34,819 nt of DNA from the NCBI GenBank assembly GCA_012730015.1, contig JAAYBT010000118.1, forward strand, positions 1 to 34,819, given 5' to 3'. This document shows positions 19,772 through 28,490 of this stretch, in pieces. Under the pieces are notes generated by a model. The model saw only the letters and a list, made by a program, of their open reading frames with translations, did not search any database and was not told the origin of the DNA. Both the position numbers and the translations under genes were made by a program. Origin of the DNA: Clostridiaceae bacterium (GTDB taxonomy: Bacteria > Bacillota > Clostridia > Acetivibrionales > DTU013). How positions within the stretch are numbered: position 1 is the first letter of the stretch; each line of letters opens with the position of its first letter.

Positions 19772-19798
19772 TTTCTTCAACTAATTGGAATATCCTTC
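19772..19798 (-). promoter_or_regulatory. Candidate sigma-H promoter of spoIIAA
   Basis: On the minus strand GAAGGATAT (matching RNAGGAWWW) is followed after 11 bp by GAAGAAA, one base off RNNGAAT. It lies about 40 bp before the spoIIAA start. The spoIIA operon of Bacillus is sigma-H dependent, which raises the likelihood. Confidence 0.45.
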
Positions 19799-19878
19799 AA
19801 AGAATCCTGGGAACCTTTGTAGAAATCGGACATTTTTCCTACAAAATACGCCCCTGCTCACTAAACCTCCTCCTGCTC

Positions 19879-20829
19879 TTACAGCTTCTCCTCTCTGTGC
19901 TTCTCGGCAATCATGTCAAGCTTTCTGAGCCTGTGGTTAACCCCCGATTTGCCCAGTGGAGGTGACAGCATCTGCCCCAGCTCTACAAGGCTTGCATCGC
20001 TGTATTCCATCCGCAAAGAGGCTATCTCCTTGAGGCCGGGATTTAGCTTGTCAAAACCAATGTTTTCTGCGATGTATTTGATGTTTTCCACCTGCCTAAT
20101 AGATGCATCTATTGTTTTGCCTAGATTTGCAGTCTCGCAGTTAACAATCCTGTTGACATTGTTTCTCATATCCTTAAGAATCCTGACATTTTCCAGCTCC
20201 ATTAAGGCATTGTGAGCCCCAGCAATATTCAGGAAATCAACGATATTTTCTCCCTCTTTTAGATAAGTCACGAAGCTGCCCTTTCTTTGTATAATTCTTG
20301 CCCGAAGCTTGAAAAGCCCTAATATCCTCTTCAGCTCATTAGCCTGTGCACTTGTTCGGGAGGTCAGCTCAAGATGATATGTTTTTTCCGGATCGCTGAT
20401 AGATCCACCCGCCAGGAAAGCGCCCCTTAGAAATGCTTTTGTGCAGCATTGCCTCTTCAAAATTGATTTGTCAGCTATCACAAGCATGGGTGATTTTTCA
20501 TCTTCAATCGTTACACCTGCTTGCTTCATCAGCTTCTCCGAGCCAATACAGGGTGTAATAAAGAGCATATATGAAGCGTGCTTTTTCAGCTTCTTACTCT
20601 TTCGTATGGCTACCTCCGGATTGATGCCGCAAAGCTTTTTAATACTACTATAAATCCTTCTGGCAAAGGCCGCATTCTCTGTGGTAATCCTAATATTATG
20701 TCCGCCACCGGCAGCTGTAGCCACCAGACCGCTAAAGCAGAGCGCTGCAGTCACTTCCGATAACAGGCAGCAATCATTTACATTCTCGAGCCGGCACAAC
20801 TCGTTTTTCACAGTTGAAGAAAACGACAA
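19879..20829 (-). CDS. whiA: DNA-binding protein WhiA
   Basis: WhiA joins an N-terminal LAGLIDADG-like domain without nuclease activity to a C-terminal helix-turn-helix. In Actinobacteria it controls sporulation, and in Firmicutes it affects division and chromosome segregation. The 316-residue protein has AALCFSGLVATAAGG near residue 30, CCTKAFLRGAFLAGGSISDPE near residue 130, and a C-terminal HTH around ASLVELGQMLSPPLGKSGVNHRLRKL. The start is TTG at 20829 after AAGGAG. It normally follows yvcK directly; here a debranching enzyme gene lies between. Confidence 0.96.
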   Translation of the reverse strand: MSFSSTVKNELCRLENVNDCCLLSEVTAALCFSGLVATAAGGGHNIRITTENAAFARRIYSSIKKLCGINPEVAIRKSKKLKKHASYMLFITPCIGSEKLMKQAGVTIEDEKSPMLVIADKSILKRQCCTKAFLRGAFLAGGSISDPEKTYHLELTSRTSAQANELKRILGLFKLRARIIQRKGSFVTYLKEGENIVDFLNIAGAHNALMELENVRILKDMRNNVNRIVNCETANLGKTIDASIRQVENIKYIAENIGFDKLNPGLKEIASLRMEYSDASLVELGQMLSPPLGKSGVNHRLRKLDMIAEKHREEKL

Positions 20830-20873
20830 TTAACAACACTCCTTTCTCAGCTATGCTCTTCGCATATCCACAC

Positions 20874-22832
20874 TCAATCGCAAAAGCCTTTATATGCTCT
20901 GAGTACCTCGGCCACGCTCCAGGCCTGCGCGCAGCAGCCCCGAGGATTTAGTGGCTCATCGCCATCGAATATTTCGGAAATGCTGCCAAGGCATGCATGA
21001 TATAAATGATCCTTAAAGGGCTTGAGAAACGAAGCCATCATATCCCCGTATTCAGGCTCCTGGCCAAGGGTCTTTGCAAAAGCGTCGACGAAATGCCCGA
21101 TAGGCCAGGCCCAGACAGTACCCTGATGATAGGCAGAGTCCCTTGTATATCGGTCTCCCTTATATAATCCTCTATAACCGGGAGAATCCTGCGACAGGCT
21201 CCTTAGCCCGTAGGCCGTGTAAAGCTCCTTCCACACCTTCTCAACTACACACCTTGCCTGCATGCCTTCTATGACAGGATAAGCCAGGCTTACGGCAAAA
21301 ATCTGATTAGGCCTGACGCGCTTATCCTTATATACTCCATTGACAACATCATATAGATATTTCCCATCCTCATACCAGAAAGCCTTGGCAAAGCTATCCT
21401 TCACTTGCATTGCCAATGAGGCATATTCACTTGGATCCTGATCAAATTCCCCGGCAAATGCCTCCAGTATCTTAAGTGCATTGTACCACAGTGCATTTAT
21501 CTCAACAGCCTTGCCATGCCTGGGCGTAAAAACCACATCATCAACCTTGGCATCCATCCAGGTCAACTGAGTGCTTTCATCCCCTGCTGTGATAAGACCG
21601 TCTTCCTCCATGTGAATATTGTGTAGCGTTCCATCCTTGTAGCCTCTGTAAATTTGCAGCATGGATGGAAAAAGCTTTTCTTTAACAAGAGCCTTATCAC
21701 CGGTATATTTCAAATAATGATCTACCGCATCAACATACCACAAGGCAGCGTCGACAGTATTATAACCAGGTTCACCGCCCTCATCCGGAAACATGTTTGG
21801 AACAAGACCGCCCTTTATGTATTCGCTGTAGGCTGAAAGTATCTGGGCAGCGTCCTTAAAACGCCCTGTTGATAAGGTCAGGCCGCGCAAGGAAATCATT
21901 GCGTCCCTTCCCCAGTCAGTAAACCAGGGATATCCAGCCAAAATTGTCTTTGAGCCGGTAGATTTTCTATCTACAATAAATTGATCAGCAGCTCTCACAA
22001 GCAGAGCAGAAAAATCATCCCGACAGCCTGCCCTATCTACTAATTCTGCCTGTCTGGCCTTTTCAGCCTTTGTCAACAAAGTACCTTCCCTAAATATCCA
22101 CTCCTTCTCGGTAGTGCAGACAAATGAGAGAACCCTGTCGCAGCCTGCCTCTACGTCTATACTAAAGCTGCCCGGTATATAGTGATCTTCATAAGCATGA
22201 AGTCCTCTTTCCTCTTCAACAGCATAAAACATATTTTCGAACCAGCAGCCCTCTGCCGGGGTATAACTGCTGCCAGCGCAGTAGAGCCTTATGGGTGTAT
22301 CTAGATCGTAGGGCCGGATGAGCGTGTTGTCGCTTCCAGCCTGCTGAGTAAATCTCATATGTGTACGGCTAGAATTACCATGATAATCCCTAAAATTAAT
22401 AAGAGGTGCAATTTTCAGTGTGAGGCCCTCACTGCCGCTTCTTATGCGATATACAATCGCCACAGTGTTCTCACCATAGACCATTGTGACAGTTTTCTCT
22501 ACGGAAATATCCCCAAGTGAATATGTAAACACAGGCAGAGGATTTAGCTCAAAGCTTTGCTGGTAATGAAAGCCCTCCATAACAAAATCACCCGTTGAAA
22601 AGGAATGAAGGCTGTAGTCCCTATCCTTTGTAACAATGGTTTCATGTAGCTGAGACAAAATAAGGTGTCTTTGAACCGGTGGCTTCAGCGATGCTACCAG
22701 CAAGCCGTGGTATCTGCGGGAATTCGCTCCGGTAATAGTCCCCGACGCAAAACCACCTATACCATTTGTAAGAAGCCACTCTCTTTCGAGTCCCCTGTTA
22801 TAGTTGCTCCATTCAGCTTTGCCAAATCTCAT
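20874..22832 (-). CDS. Glycogen debranching enzyme (amylo-alpha-1,6-glucosidase type)
   Basis: The 652-residue protein has the two-domain layout of the bacterial/archaeal GDE family. An N-terminal beta domain (about residues 1-270) has EWLLTNGIGGFASGTITGAN and RRYHGLL. A C-terminal (alpha/alpha)6 GH133-like domain (about 280-650) has AGYPWFTDWGRDAMISLRGL, VDAALWYVDAVDHY and HQGTVWAWPIGHFVDA. The aspartate and glutamate residues in these motifs are candidates for catalysis. It would remove alpha-1,6 branches from glycogen-like polymers. GAGAGGGTAGA precedes the ATG. No other glycogen gene is in the window. Its insertion between yvcK and whiA is unusual and suggests a link to carbon storage during growth control or sporulation. 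Confidence 0.92.
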   Translation of the reverse strand: MRFGKAEWSNYNRGLEREWLLTNGIGGFASGTITGANSRRYHGLLVASLKPPVQRHLILSQLHETIVTKDRDYSLHSFSTGDFVMEGFHYQQSFELNPLPVFTYSLGDISVEKTVTMVYGENTVAIVYRIRSGSEGLTLKIAPLINFRDYHGNSSRTHMRFTQQAGSDNTLIRPYDLDTPIRLYCAGSSYTPAEGCWFENMFYAVEEERGLHAYEDHYIPGSFSIDVEAGCDRVLSFVCTTEKEWIFREGTLLTKAEKARQAELVDRAGCRDDFSALLVRAADQFIVDRKSTGSKTILAGYPWFTDWGRDAMISLRGLTLSTGRFKDAAQILSAYSEYIKGGLVPNMFPDEGGEPGYNTVDAALWYVDAVDHYLKYTGDKALVKEKLFPSMLQIYRGYKDGTLHNIHMEEDGLITAGDESTQLTWMDAKVDDVVFTPRHGKAVEINALWYNALKILEAFAGEFDQDPSEYASLAMQVKDSFAKAFWYEDGKYLYDVVNGVYKDKRVRPNQIFAVSLAYPVIEGMQARCVVEKVWKELYTAYGLRSLSQDSPGYRGLYKGDRYTRDSAYHQGTVWAWPIGHFVDAFAKTLGQEPEYGDMMASFLKPFKDHLYHACLGSISEIFDGDEPLNPRGCCAQAWSVAEVLRAYKGFCD

Positions 22833-22872
22833 TCTACCCTCTCAATTCTAAGCTCTGTATCAATACTTTTTA

Positions 22873-23886
22873 TCACTTAATAGTTACCTGGCTCCGACCC
22901 GCCAATTTTTCCGTAACAAACTCAATTATCATAGCAGCCAGCTTCCGAGGGTCATGTCTTACTAGATTCCTCTCAAAGGATAGAATGTCTCCCTCCAGTA
23001 GCTTAATGCCCACATCAGATATCCTATCATAATCAATCCTGACCCGATCAGCACCTTCCTCAAGGTACCTCTTCCTAATCTGTGCCGGTATATCGGCCTT
23101 ATTGACAATACAGTGATCGACGATTCCCCTTAGGGAATGGGACTCCAATGCAGCTATATGGTCGTACACACTATAGTTTTCCGTTTCACACTGCTGGGTC
23201 ATCACATTGCATACATACACTTTGAGTGCCGGGCTTTCCTTTATTGCACTGCCTATGCCATCAACGAGCAGGTTAGGGATAATGCTGGTGTAGAGGCTGC
23301 CTGGTCCCAGCAGAATAACATCCGCATTCTCAATTGCATATAAAACATCCTGTAAAGGCTTGGCATGGTGGGGCTTCAAATACACACGCATAATCTTGCC
23401 CTTGTGAAAATCATTGTGCTTGCCTATCTTTGACTCTCCACAGATTGTGTATCCATCCATAAGCTCAGCGCACAGCGTCACATTATCAAGCGTTACGGGA
23501 AGCACCCTGCCTGTAACCGCCAGTACATCACTCACCCTCTTAATGGCCTCTTCAAACCCCGAAGATATGCCATTCATTGCCGCCAGGAACAGATTGCCGA
23601 AGCTCTGACCCTTTAGAGAGCCATCCTGAAAGCGGTATTGCAGCAGCTGCTCTAGTATAGGCTCTGTTTCAGCCAAGGCCAATATGCAGTTTCGGATATC
23701 ACCGGGCGGCAGTATTCCAAGCTCCTCACGGAGCACGCCTGACCCTCCTCCGTCATCTGCTACTGTTACAACTGCAGTGATATTTGAGCTATATTCCTTC
23801 AGCCCGCGCAGCATGGTAGAAAGACCTGTTCCTCCACCAATCGCGACTATTTTGGGCTCCCTGATCAAACCTCTGTCATCCCTCAT
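22873..23886 (-). CDS. yvcK: YvcK/GlmR family gluconeogenesis and wall-precursor regulator
   Basis: This CofD-like fold protein binds UDP-GlcNAc and, in Bacillus, is needed for growth on gluconeogenic substrates by stimulating glucosamine-6-phosphate synthesis. The 337-residue protein has IGGGTGLSTMLRGLK at the N-terminus, VVTVADDGGGSGVLREEL, ILPPGDIRNCILALA, and LGPGSLYTSIIPNLLV near residue 200. Its ATG overlaps the rapZ stop by four bases (ATGA), so translation is coupled. Confidence 0.95.
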   Translation of the reverse strand: MRDDRGLIREPKIVAIGGGTGLSTMLRGLKEYSSNITAVVTVADDGGGSGVLREELGILPPGDIRNCILALAETEPILEQLLQYRFQDGSLKGQSFGNLFLAAMNGISSGFEEAIKRVSDVLAVTGRVLPVTLDNVTLCAELMDGYTICGESKIGKHNDFHKGKIMRVYLKPHHAKPLQDVLYAIENADVILLGPGSLYTSIIPNLLVDGIGSAIKESPALKVYVCNVMTQQCETENYSVYDHIAALESHSLRGIVDHCIVNKADIPAQIRKRYLEEGADRVRIDYDRISDVGIKLLEGDILSFERNLVRHDPRKLAAMIIEFVTEKLAGRSQVTIK

Positions 23887-24758
23887 CTTCCCGAGCTCCT
23901 GCCATCCTTTTCTATATCTCTGTGCTCAACAACAACACGGTTCTGCTTCTGCGAAAGGTTTAGGCCCAGCTCGTCCGCAATTGCGACAGAGCGGTGGCGT
24001 CCTCCGGTGCAGCCAATACCAATCACAAGCTGAGACTTGCCCTCTTTTATATAGTTTGGTATAAGAAAGTCAAGCATGGAATAGAGCTTGGCAAGGAATT
24101 CTTTGGTCTCCGGCATCTCAAAGACATACTTCCTCACCCTCTCGTTTTTCCCTGTGAGCTTCCGCATGGACTCAATATAGTATGGATTTGGAATAAACCT
24201 GACGTCAAAAATCAGGTCACATTCAATCGGAATGCCATATTTAAAGCCGAAGGATATGATGTTAACAACAAGCCCCTGCATTGAATTGTCATTACCGATG
24301 ATCCCTGTAACTGATTCTTTTAGCTGTTTCGGAGCAAGGCTTGATGTGTCGATTATGTAATCGGCGCGGTCCTTGATTTTCTGCAGCAAACGCCTCTCCT
24401 CTGCTATCCCCTTTGCTATTCTACCTTCAAGCGCCAAGGGGTGAGACCTTCTGGATTCCTTATAACGATCTATAATTATCTTATCTGAGGCCTCCATAAA
24501 AAGTATCTCAAAGGTGTAGCCATCATCAGTTAGCTCATCGAGCGCAGGAAAGAGGTCATTCAGAAGCTCGCCTCCGCGAACATCAATAACAACTGCGATT
24601 TTGTCCATTTTCCTGTAGCTCTGCGAACATATTTCAACTATTTTGGGTATTAGAAGCGGTGGCAAATTGTCAATGCAAAAATATCCTGCATCCTCCAAAT
24701 GCTTAGCAACCAAGCTCTTGCCCGCTCCCGATATTCCTGTGATTACAATAAGCCTCAT
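23883..24758 (-). CDS. rapZ: RNase adapter RapZ (YvcJ), P-loop nucleotide-binding protein
   Basis: RapZ/YvcJ proteins bind nucleotides. In E. coli RapZ directs RNase E to the GlmZ small RNA, while in Bacillus YvcJ affects competence. The 291-residue protein has the Walker A motif ITGISGAGKSLVAKHLED, CIDNLPPLLIP, and IGIGCTGGRHRSVAIA near the C-terminus, the conserved RNA/metabolite-binding end. GAGGTAGCACT precedes the ATG at 24758. It lies between murB (12 bp upstream) and yvcK (4-bp overlap), the conserved Firmicute order. Confidence 0.95.
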   Translation of the reverse strand: MRLIVITGISGAGKSLVAKHLEDAGYFCIDNLPPLLIPKIVEICSQSYRKMDKIAVVIDVRGGELLNDLFPALDELTDDGYTFEILFMEASDKIIIDRYKESRRSHPLALEGRIAKGIAEERRLLQKIKDRADYIIDTSSLAPKQLKESVTGIIGNDNSMQGLVVNIISFGFKYGIPIECDLIFDVRFIPNPYYIESMRKLTGKNERVRKYVFEMPETKEFLAKLYSMLDFLIPNYIKEGKSQLVIGIGCTGGRHRSVAIADELGLNLSQKQNRVVVEHRDIEKDGRSSGR

Positions 24759-24770
24759 AGTGCTACCTCG

Positions 24771-25685
24771 CTATTCTTCACCAACAATTTTCACTTCCAG
24801 ATTGAGCTGCACTCCAAAATCAGCCAATACCTTATCCTGCACATATTTTATGAGTGACGTCACGTCCTCAGCCGTAGCGTTGCCTTTATTTACAATAAAC
24901 CCGCAGTGCAGGCCGGATACTTCCGCTCCGCCGATCCTATAGCCCCGTAAACCACAGTCCTGTATCAGCTTTCCGGCAAAATATCCTTCCGGCCTTTTAA
25001 ATATGCTACCTGCGCTTGGCAATTCCAGCGGCTGTTTCTCACGACGTTTTGCTCGAAATTCGCTCATTTTCGCAGCTATATTCTCACGCTCACCCCTTTT
25101 GAGGGAAATCCTTGTCCTTAGCACAACACCTGAGTCACTTTGTACAAGGCTTGATCTCTTGCTGAAGCAGAGCTGCTCATTATTTAGCATGCATATTTGC
25201 CCATTGGAACGAAGGTATTCTACTTGCCTTACAATGAATGACATCTCGCCATCATAGGCGCCCGCATTCATGGTAACGGCGCCGCCAAGAGTACCGGGAA
25301 TGCCTTCAGCAAACTCCAACCCACTAAGCTCCTGATCCAGTGCAATTCTAGAGAGTCGTGACAGCAATATTCCCGGCTCCGCCACAATATCTTCTCCTTC
25401 TATCCCATATGCACTCATGTTGTCGGTTATCTGGATCACAAGGCCCCTAATCCCCTTATCGCGCACAATCAAATTCGTGCCGTTTCCCATAATCATTACC
25501 GGCAACTGTCTTTGAGCACTTATATTCAAAACCTTCATGAGATTGTCACTATTTGTCGGTCTGACAAAAATATCAGCGGGCCCGCCTATCTTAAATGAGG
25601 TATGCTTTGACATCGGCTCATCTACCAAAACGCTACAGTACTCCGATAGCTGATTGAATAGCTCCTCTTTTAGCTCTTTATTCAA
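24771..25685 (-). CDS. murB: UDP-N-acetylenolpyruvoylglucosamine reductase
   Basis: MurB uses FAD and NADPH to reduce UDP-GlcNAc-enolpyruvate to UDP-MurNAc. The 304-residue protein has HTSFKIGGPADIFVRP and MIMGNGTNLIVRDKG for FAD binding. It also has GIPGTLGGAVTMNAGAYDGE, and GSIFKRPEGYFAGKLI containing the catalytic serine, and ends with a conserved glutamate region (NLEVKIVG). It is of the shorter type II form usual in Firmicutes. The start is TTG at 25685, preceded by GGAGGAG. Confidence 0.96.
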   Translation of the reverse strand: MNKELKEELFNQLSEYCSVLVDEPMSKHTSFKIGGPADIFVRPTNSDNLMKVLNISAQRQLPVMIMGNGTNLIVRDKGIRGLVIQITDNMSAYGIEGEDIVAEPGILLSRLSRIALDQELSGLEFAEGIPGTLGGAVTMNAGAYDGEMSFIVRQVEYLRSNGQICMLNNEQLCFSKRSSLVQSDSGVVLRTRISLKRGERENIAAKMSEFRAKRREKQPLELPSAGSIFKRPEGYFAGKLIQDCGLRGYRIGGAEVSGLHCGFIVNKGNATAEDVTSLIKYVQDKVLADFGVQLNLEVKIVGEE

Positions 25686-25746
25686 AGTATTACTCCTCCG
25701 TCCTTAGTCTCATCTCTTGTTTATTAGTATGTGAGTAATCTCCGGC

Positions 25747-26661
25747 TTAATCATATTTCATAAATCTCTCGCTAATCACCTTTGCCGCATTGTATCCCAT
25801 CTTCTTCTGCCGGTTGTTCATGGCTGCAACCTCAACAATGATAGCCAGGTTCCTTCCCGGCCTGACCGGAATCACCAGAGAAGGCACAGATATGCCAAGT
25901 ATATCAGTGAATTGATCATCAAGCCCCAGTCTATCATAAGTCTTTTTATTGTCCCAAAGCTCCAGCTTGATAACGAGGTTTATATTCTCCTGTATTTTGA
26001 CGGCGCCCATTCCGTATAGATTCTTAACATCAACGATTCCAATGCCGCGGATTTCTATGAAGTGCCTGATGTTTTCAGGAGCTGCGGCAAGCAAGGTACT
26101 GTCGGAAACCCTTCTGATTTCGACAATGTCATCGGCAATCAATCTATGCCCTCTCTTTACAAGCTCAAGAGCAGTTTCACTCTTCCCGACTCCACTCTCG
26201 CCCAGCATTAAAATGCCTTCACCGTATACTTCGACCAGCACACCGTGCTCGGATATCCTCGGCGCAAGCATTACATTCAGGTAACGAATCAATCCGCTCA
26301 TGAATCTTGATGTGATATCATCTGTCCTTAATAGGGGTACCCCATATTTTTCTGATACAGAAATCATTTCCTCGAAGGGTTCAATATTTCTGGCAAGCAC
26401 CAGGCAGGGAAATCCCGTTCTAAAATACTCGTCCAGCCTTTTATATCTATCCTGGGGCGATAAGCTTGTTAGGTAGGTAGTCTCCACCTTGCCAATAATC
26501 TGTATCCTGTCCGTGCCGAAATACTCCATGTATCCGGATAGCTGAAGCCCCGGCCTGTTGACATCGGAAGTGGTTATGACAATATCATTGTCGGATTCGT
26601 CCATGCGAAGCTTCTCTAATCTAAATTCCTTAATCAGTTCACTCAGTTTTACAGTAAACAT
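25747..26661 (-). CDS. hprK: HPr kinase/phosphorylase
   Basis: HprK phosphorylates HPr on Ser46 when fructose-1,6-bisphosphate is high and reverses this with phosphate, driving CcpA-mediated carbon catabolite control. The 304-residue protein has the N-terminal domain, the Walker A motif GESGVGKSETALELVKRGH near residue 155, LIADDIVEI, and the family signature EIRGIGIVDVKNLYGMGAV. The ATG at 26661 lies 14 bases after GGAGG, a long spacing; an in-frame TAA immediately upstream rules out an earlier start. It is the first gene of the hprK-murB-rapZ-yvcK-GDE-whiA run. Confidence 0.97.
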   Translation of the reverse strand: MFTVKLSELIKEFRLEKLRMDESDNDIVITTSDVNRPGLQLSGYMEYFGTDRIQIIGKVETTYLTSLSPQDRYKRLDEYFRTGFPCLVLARNIEPFEEMISVSEKYGVPLLRTDDITSRFMSGLIRYLNVMLAPRISEHGVLVEVYGEGILMLGESGVGKSETALELVKRGHRLIADDIVEIRRVSDSTLLAAAPENIRHFIEIRGIGIVDVKNLYGMGAVKIQENINLVIKLELWDNKKTYDRLGLDDQFTDILGISVPSLVIPVRPGRNLAIIVEVAAMNNRQKKMGYNAAKVISERFMKYD

Positions 26662-26703
26662 GCTTTATCCGTGCACCTCCCTCTGCAAAGCTCATCGCTA
26701 TAA

Positions 26704-26732
26704 ATTATATAGCATTCCTGCTGATTTTACCA
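26704..26732 (-). promoter_or_regulatory. Possible promoter of hprK
   Basis: TGGTAA and TATAAT are 17 bp apart on the minus strand, 43 bp before the hprK ATG. The -10 box is perfect and the -35 box is weak. A GGGCAAATGCCC dyad lies further upstream. Confidence 0.4.
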
Positions 26733-26791
26733 TTTATATCTCCATAGGGCATTTGCCCTCCGCGGTTGTTGTGCCATAGATGCGAAAAAAA

Positions 26792-27052
26792 CTAGGGATT
26801 CTTAAGCGTCCGGTCATGTTCCCCAAGGCTCCTAAGTAAAATCCCATCTGATATGTACTGCCAGGTCATTCGTATATCCATATTAATGCTGGCCTCAAAT
26901 ATATCGTCAGTACCTTCAATCTTTTTACTTCGCAAAGAAGGGTGTCTTGGATTCTCAATCATGATTTCAAGCTTTATCTTCAGTTGCCTTTTAGCCTCCG
27001 GAGAGAGATTTTGAACAGCATCTCTAAAGCTCTCAGAGTATTTAATCTTCAT
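26792..27052 (-). CDS. RelE/ParE-family toxin
   Basis: The 86-residue protein (MKIKYSESFRDAVQNLSPEA) has the compact fold pattern of RelE/ParE toxins. Two N-terminal helices (SFRDAVQNLSPEAKRQLKIKLEIM) are followed by strands, with IFEASINMDIRMTWQYI and a final LLRSLGEHDRTL. RelE-type members cleave mRNA on the ribosome; the target of this one cannot be told from sequence. The ATG at 27052 lies inside the end of the upstream antitoxin gene (11-bp overlap), typical of type II pairs. The ORF track starts two codons earlier at TTG. Confidence 0.8.
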   Translation of the reverse strand: MKIKYSESFRDAVQNLSPEAKRQLKIKLEIMIENPRHPSLRSKKIEGTDDIFEASINMDIRMTWQYISDGILLRSLGEHDRTLKNP

Positions 27053-27323
27053 TATCAAGACCTAATTCATCAAACAATTCGCCCTTTGAATTTGCTTCAT
27101 GAACTTTCCCCTCTGCAATCTGTTGATCTACTTTCTTCTCTTGTTCTTGCCATTCTTTAGAATAATACCAGGCTTGACTCTTTGGAATAACTATAACTGG
27201 TGTTATAATTAGCTTTCCGTCCTTTTCCACTACATCAAGCTTATCACCCACAGATAAATTGAGCTTATTAACCAATTCCTTAGGTATAGTAACCTGTGAT
27301 TTCTGCTTTAAATCTACTATCAT
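27042..27323 (-). CDS. AbrB/MazE-type antitoxin
   Basis: The 93-residue protein starts with a SpoVT-AbrB swapped-hairpin DNA-binding domain (QKSQVTIPKELVNKLNLSVG, residues 7-26, then GDKLDVVEKDGKLIITPV). An acidic, flexible C-terminus (residues 60-93) follows, of the kind that wraps a toxin. It overlaps the RelE-like toxin gene, so the two form a type II toxin-antitoxin pair. AbrB-type antitoxins are more often paired with MazF or VapC than with RelE-fold toxins. It is probably autoregulated through the dyad upstream. Confidence 0.8.
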   Translation of the reverse strand: MIVDLKQKSQVTIPKELVNKLNLSVGDKLDVVEKDGKLIITPVIVIPKSQAWYYSKEWQEQEKKVDQQIAEGKVHEANSKGELFDELGLDNED

Positions 27324-27343
27324 AATAAGACCCCTTAAGTATA

Positions 27344-27356
27344 AAAGTTTAACTTT
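27344..27356 (-). promoter_or_regulatory. Candidate operator of the AbrB-RelE pair
   Basis: AAAGTT and AACTTT form a dyad around one base. It is nested in a larger GTATAA/TTATAC dyad just downstream of the promoter, a likely site for the antitoxin's DNA-binding domain. Confidence 0.45.
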
Positions 27357-27364
27357 CTAACTTT

Positions 27365-27394
27365 ATTATACTCCAACATTTATTAAGTATGCAA
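27365..27394 (-). promoter_or_regulatory. Promoter of the AbrB-RelE pair
   Basis: TTGCAT and TATAAT are separated by 18 bp on the minus strand, 42 bp before the antitoxin ATG. Confidence 0.65.
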
Positions 27395-27406
27395 CTAAAT
27401 ATTCTC

Positions 27407-28186
27407 CTATAATTCAAAACTCGGTTCGCCTGCCACATCTTTAATTAGGGCATCTACCTCACTCAACTGTTCCTGGGTTCCGCAAACTGCTATCCAGCAG
27501 CTTCCCTCGGCCCCACAAACGCCGCCACTGGCTACAAGCTCAGCGTGCGCACCTGTAATAATGTTGATTGCCTCCAGTTCAGTTATTATGTTCCCACACA
27601 CCGGCAGATACCTTGAGCCAGTTGCACTCGTGGAATTTAGCTTCACAGCTATTTCATTTATGTCTCCATCTATTCTTTTTTCCAAGCCAATTGGCAAATA
27701 GAGTTCAACCCTCCTGCCTAAGACTGCCTGGAGCGCAGCACTTATTGTGCCTGCCTTTGGATGACCAATCAGAACTGCGGCCTGCTTACTCTTCAAGTTG
27801 ATTGCGTTAGCCCCTTTTATTATGATATCGCCCTTTTCAAGACTGTCGGCAACATCAAATATCGTTTTCCCCTTGTCCCATTTCCCCTTAACAATGACAA
27901 CGTCACCGGGGAATTTACTTTCGTCGCTCAGCCTGCCCTCATTATTAACGGCATGCTTTGGAGGCAATGATATGCCTCTGAAAAATCTTTTCTTGGAAAA
28001 ATCGTTATCTTGGTTTTTCAGCTTGAAGATCTCTTCAACAATATATCCATTTGTTGTGCCGGCAATAATCACGACGGTTCTATTCTCCAGAGCTTCAACT
28101 ATTGAAGGAATGTGTAAAATAGATTTTGCAATTAGCCTTTTCCCCGCTGCTGGTGATAAAAAATACTGTTTGATTCTCTTATCCAT
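27407..28186 (-). CDS. Conserved hypothetical protein
   Basis: I do not recognise a named family for this 259-residue protein. It looks soluble, with no membrane segment or signal peptide. A glycine-rich strand-turn (VVIIAGTTNGYIVEEI) is near residue 38, a KGKWDKGKTIFDVADSLEKG stretch near residue 100, and IIKGANAINLKSKQAAVLIG follows. Near the C-terminus ASGGVCGAEGSCWIAVCG has three cysteines. The nucleotide- or substrate-binding look is impressionistic. GGAGAGGGAGAAGAATA precedes the ATG. It stands between the toxin-antitoxin pair and the flavoprotein gene, all in one direction but with long gaps, so no operon partner is clear. Confidence 0.75.
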   Translation of the reverse strand: MDKRIKQYFLSPAAGKRLIAKSILHIPSIVEALENRTVVIIAGTTNGYIVEEIFKLKNQDNDFSKKRFFRGISLPPKHAVNNEGRLSDESKFPGDVVIVKGKWDKGKTIFDVADSLEKGDIIIKGANAINLKSKQAAVLIGHPKAGTISAALQAVLGRRVELYLPIGLEKRIDGDINEIAVKLNSTSATGSRYLPVCGNIITELEAINIITGAHAELVASGGVCGAEGSCWIAVCGTQEQLSEVDALIKDVAGEPSFEL

Positions 28187-28329
28187 TATTCTTCTCCCTC
28201 TCCTCTAATTCATACCTCAGTTTCCCGCCACTCGCCGACTCTGTGCGAGTTTAAAACCATTGTCAGCTTTTCTGCTTGCCCTAATATTCATCCTACCATC
28301 CTTTATCAGTTTAGAAAAGCCTTAGGTAT

Positions 28330-28369
28330 AAAAAATCGACATAGCCGCTAAAACAGCCAGACTATGCCG
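28330..28369 (-). terminator. Intrinsic terminator downstream of the flavoprotein gene
   Basis: On the minus strand CGGCATAG and CTATGTCG pair (one G-U), with a smaller GGCTG/AGC stem inside, followed by ATTTTTTAT. It lies in the 304-bp gap 28187-28490, which otherwise contains no gene I can see. Confidence 0.75.
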
Positions 28370-28490
28370 ATGTTGCTTATGCTTGCTCCTGATGGTAAGC
28401 CCCTTCTTTCAACCTATCCGCTTGCATCTGCTATCATAAAGTGTATCGGATCGGTATGATCATGACAGTACGCAACCTATCTCATATTTC

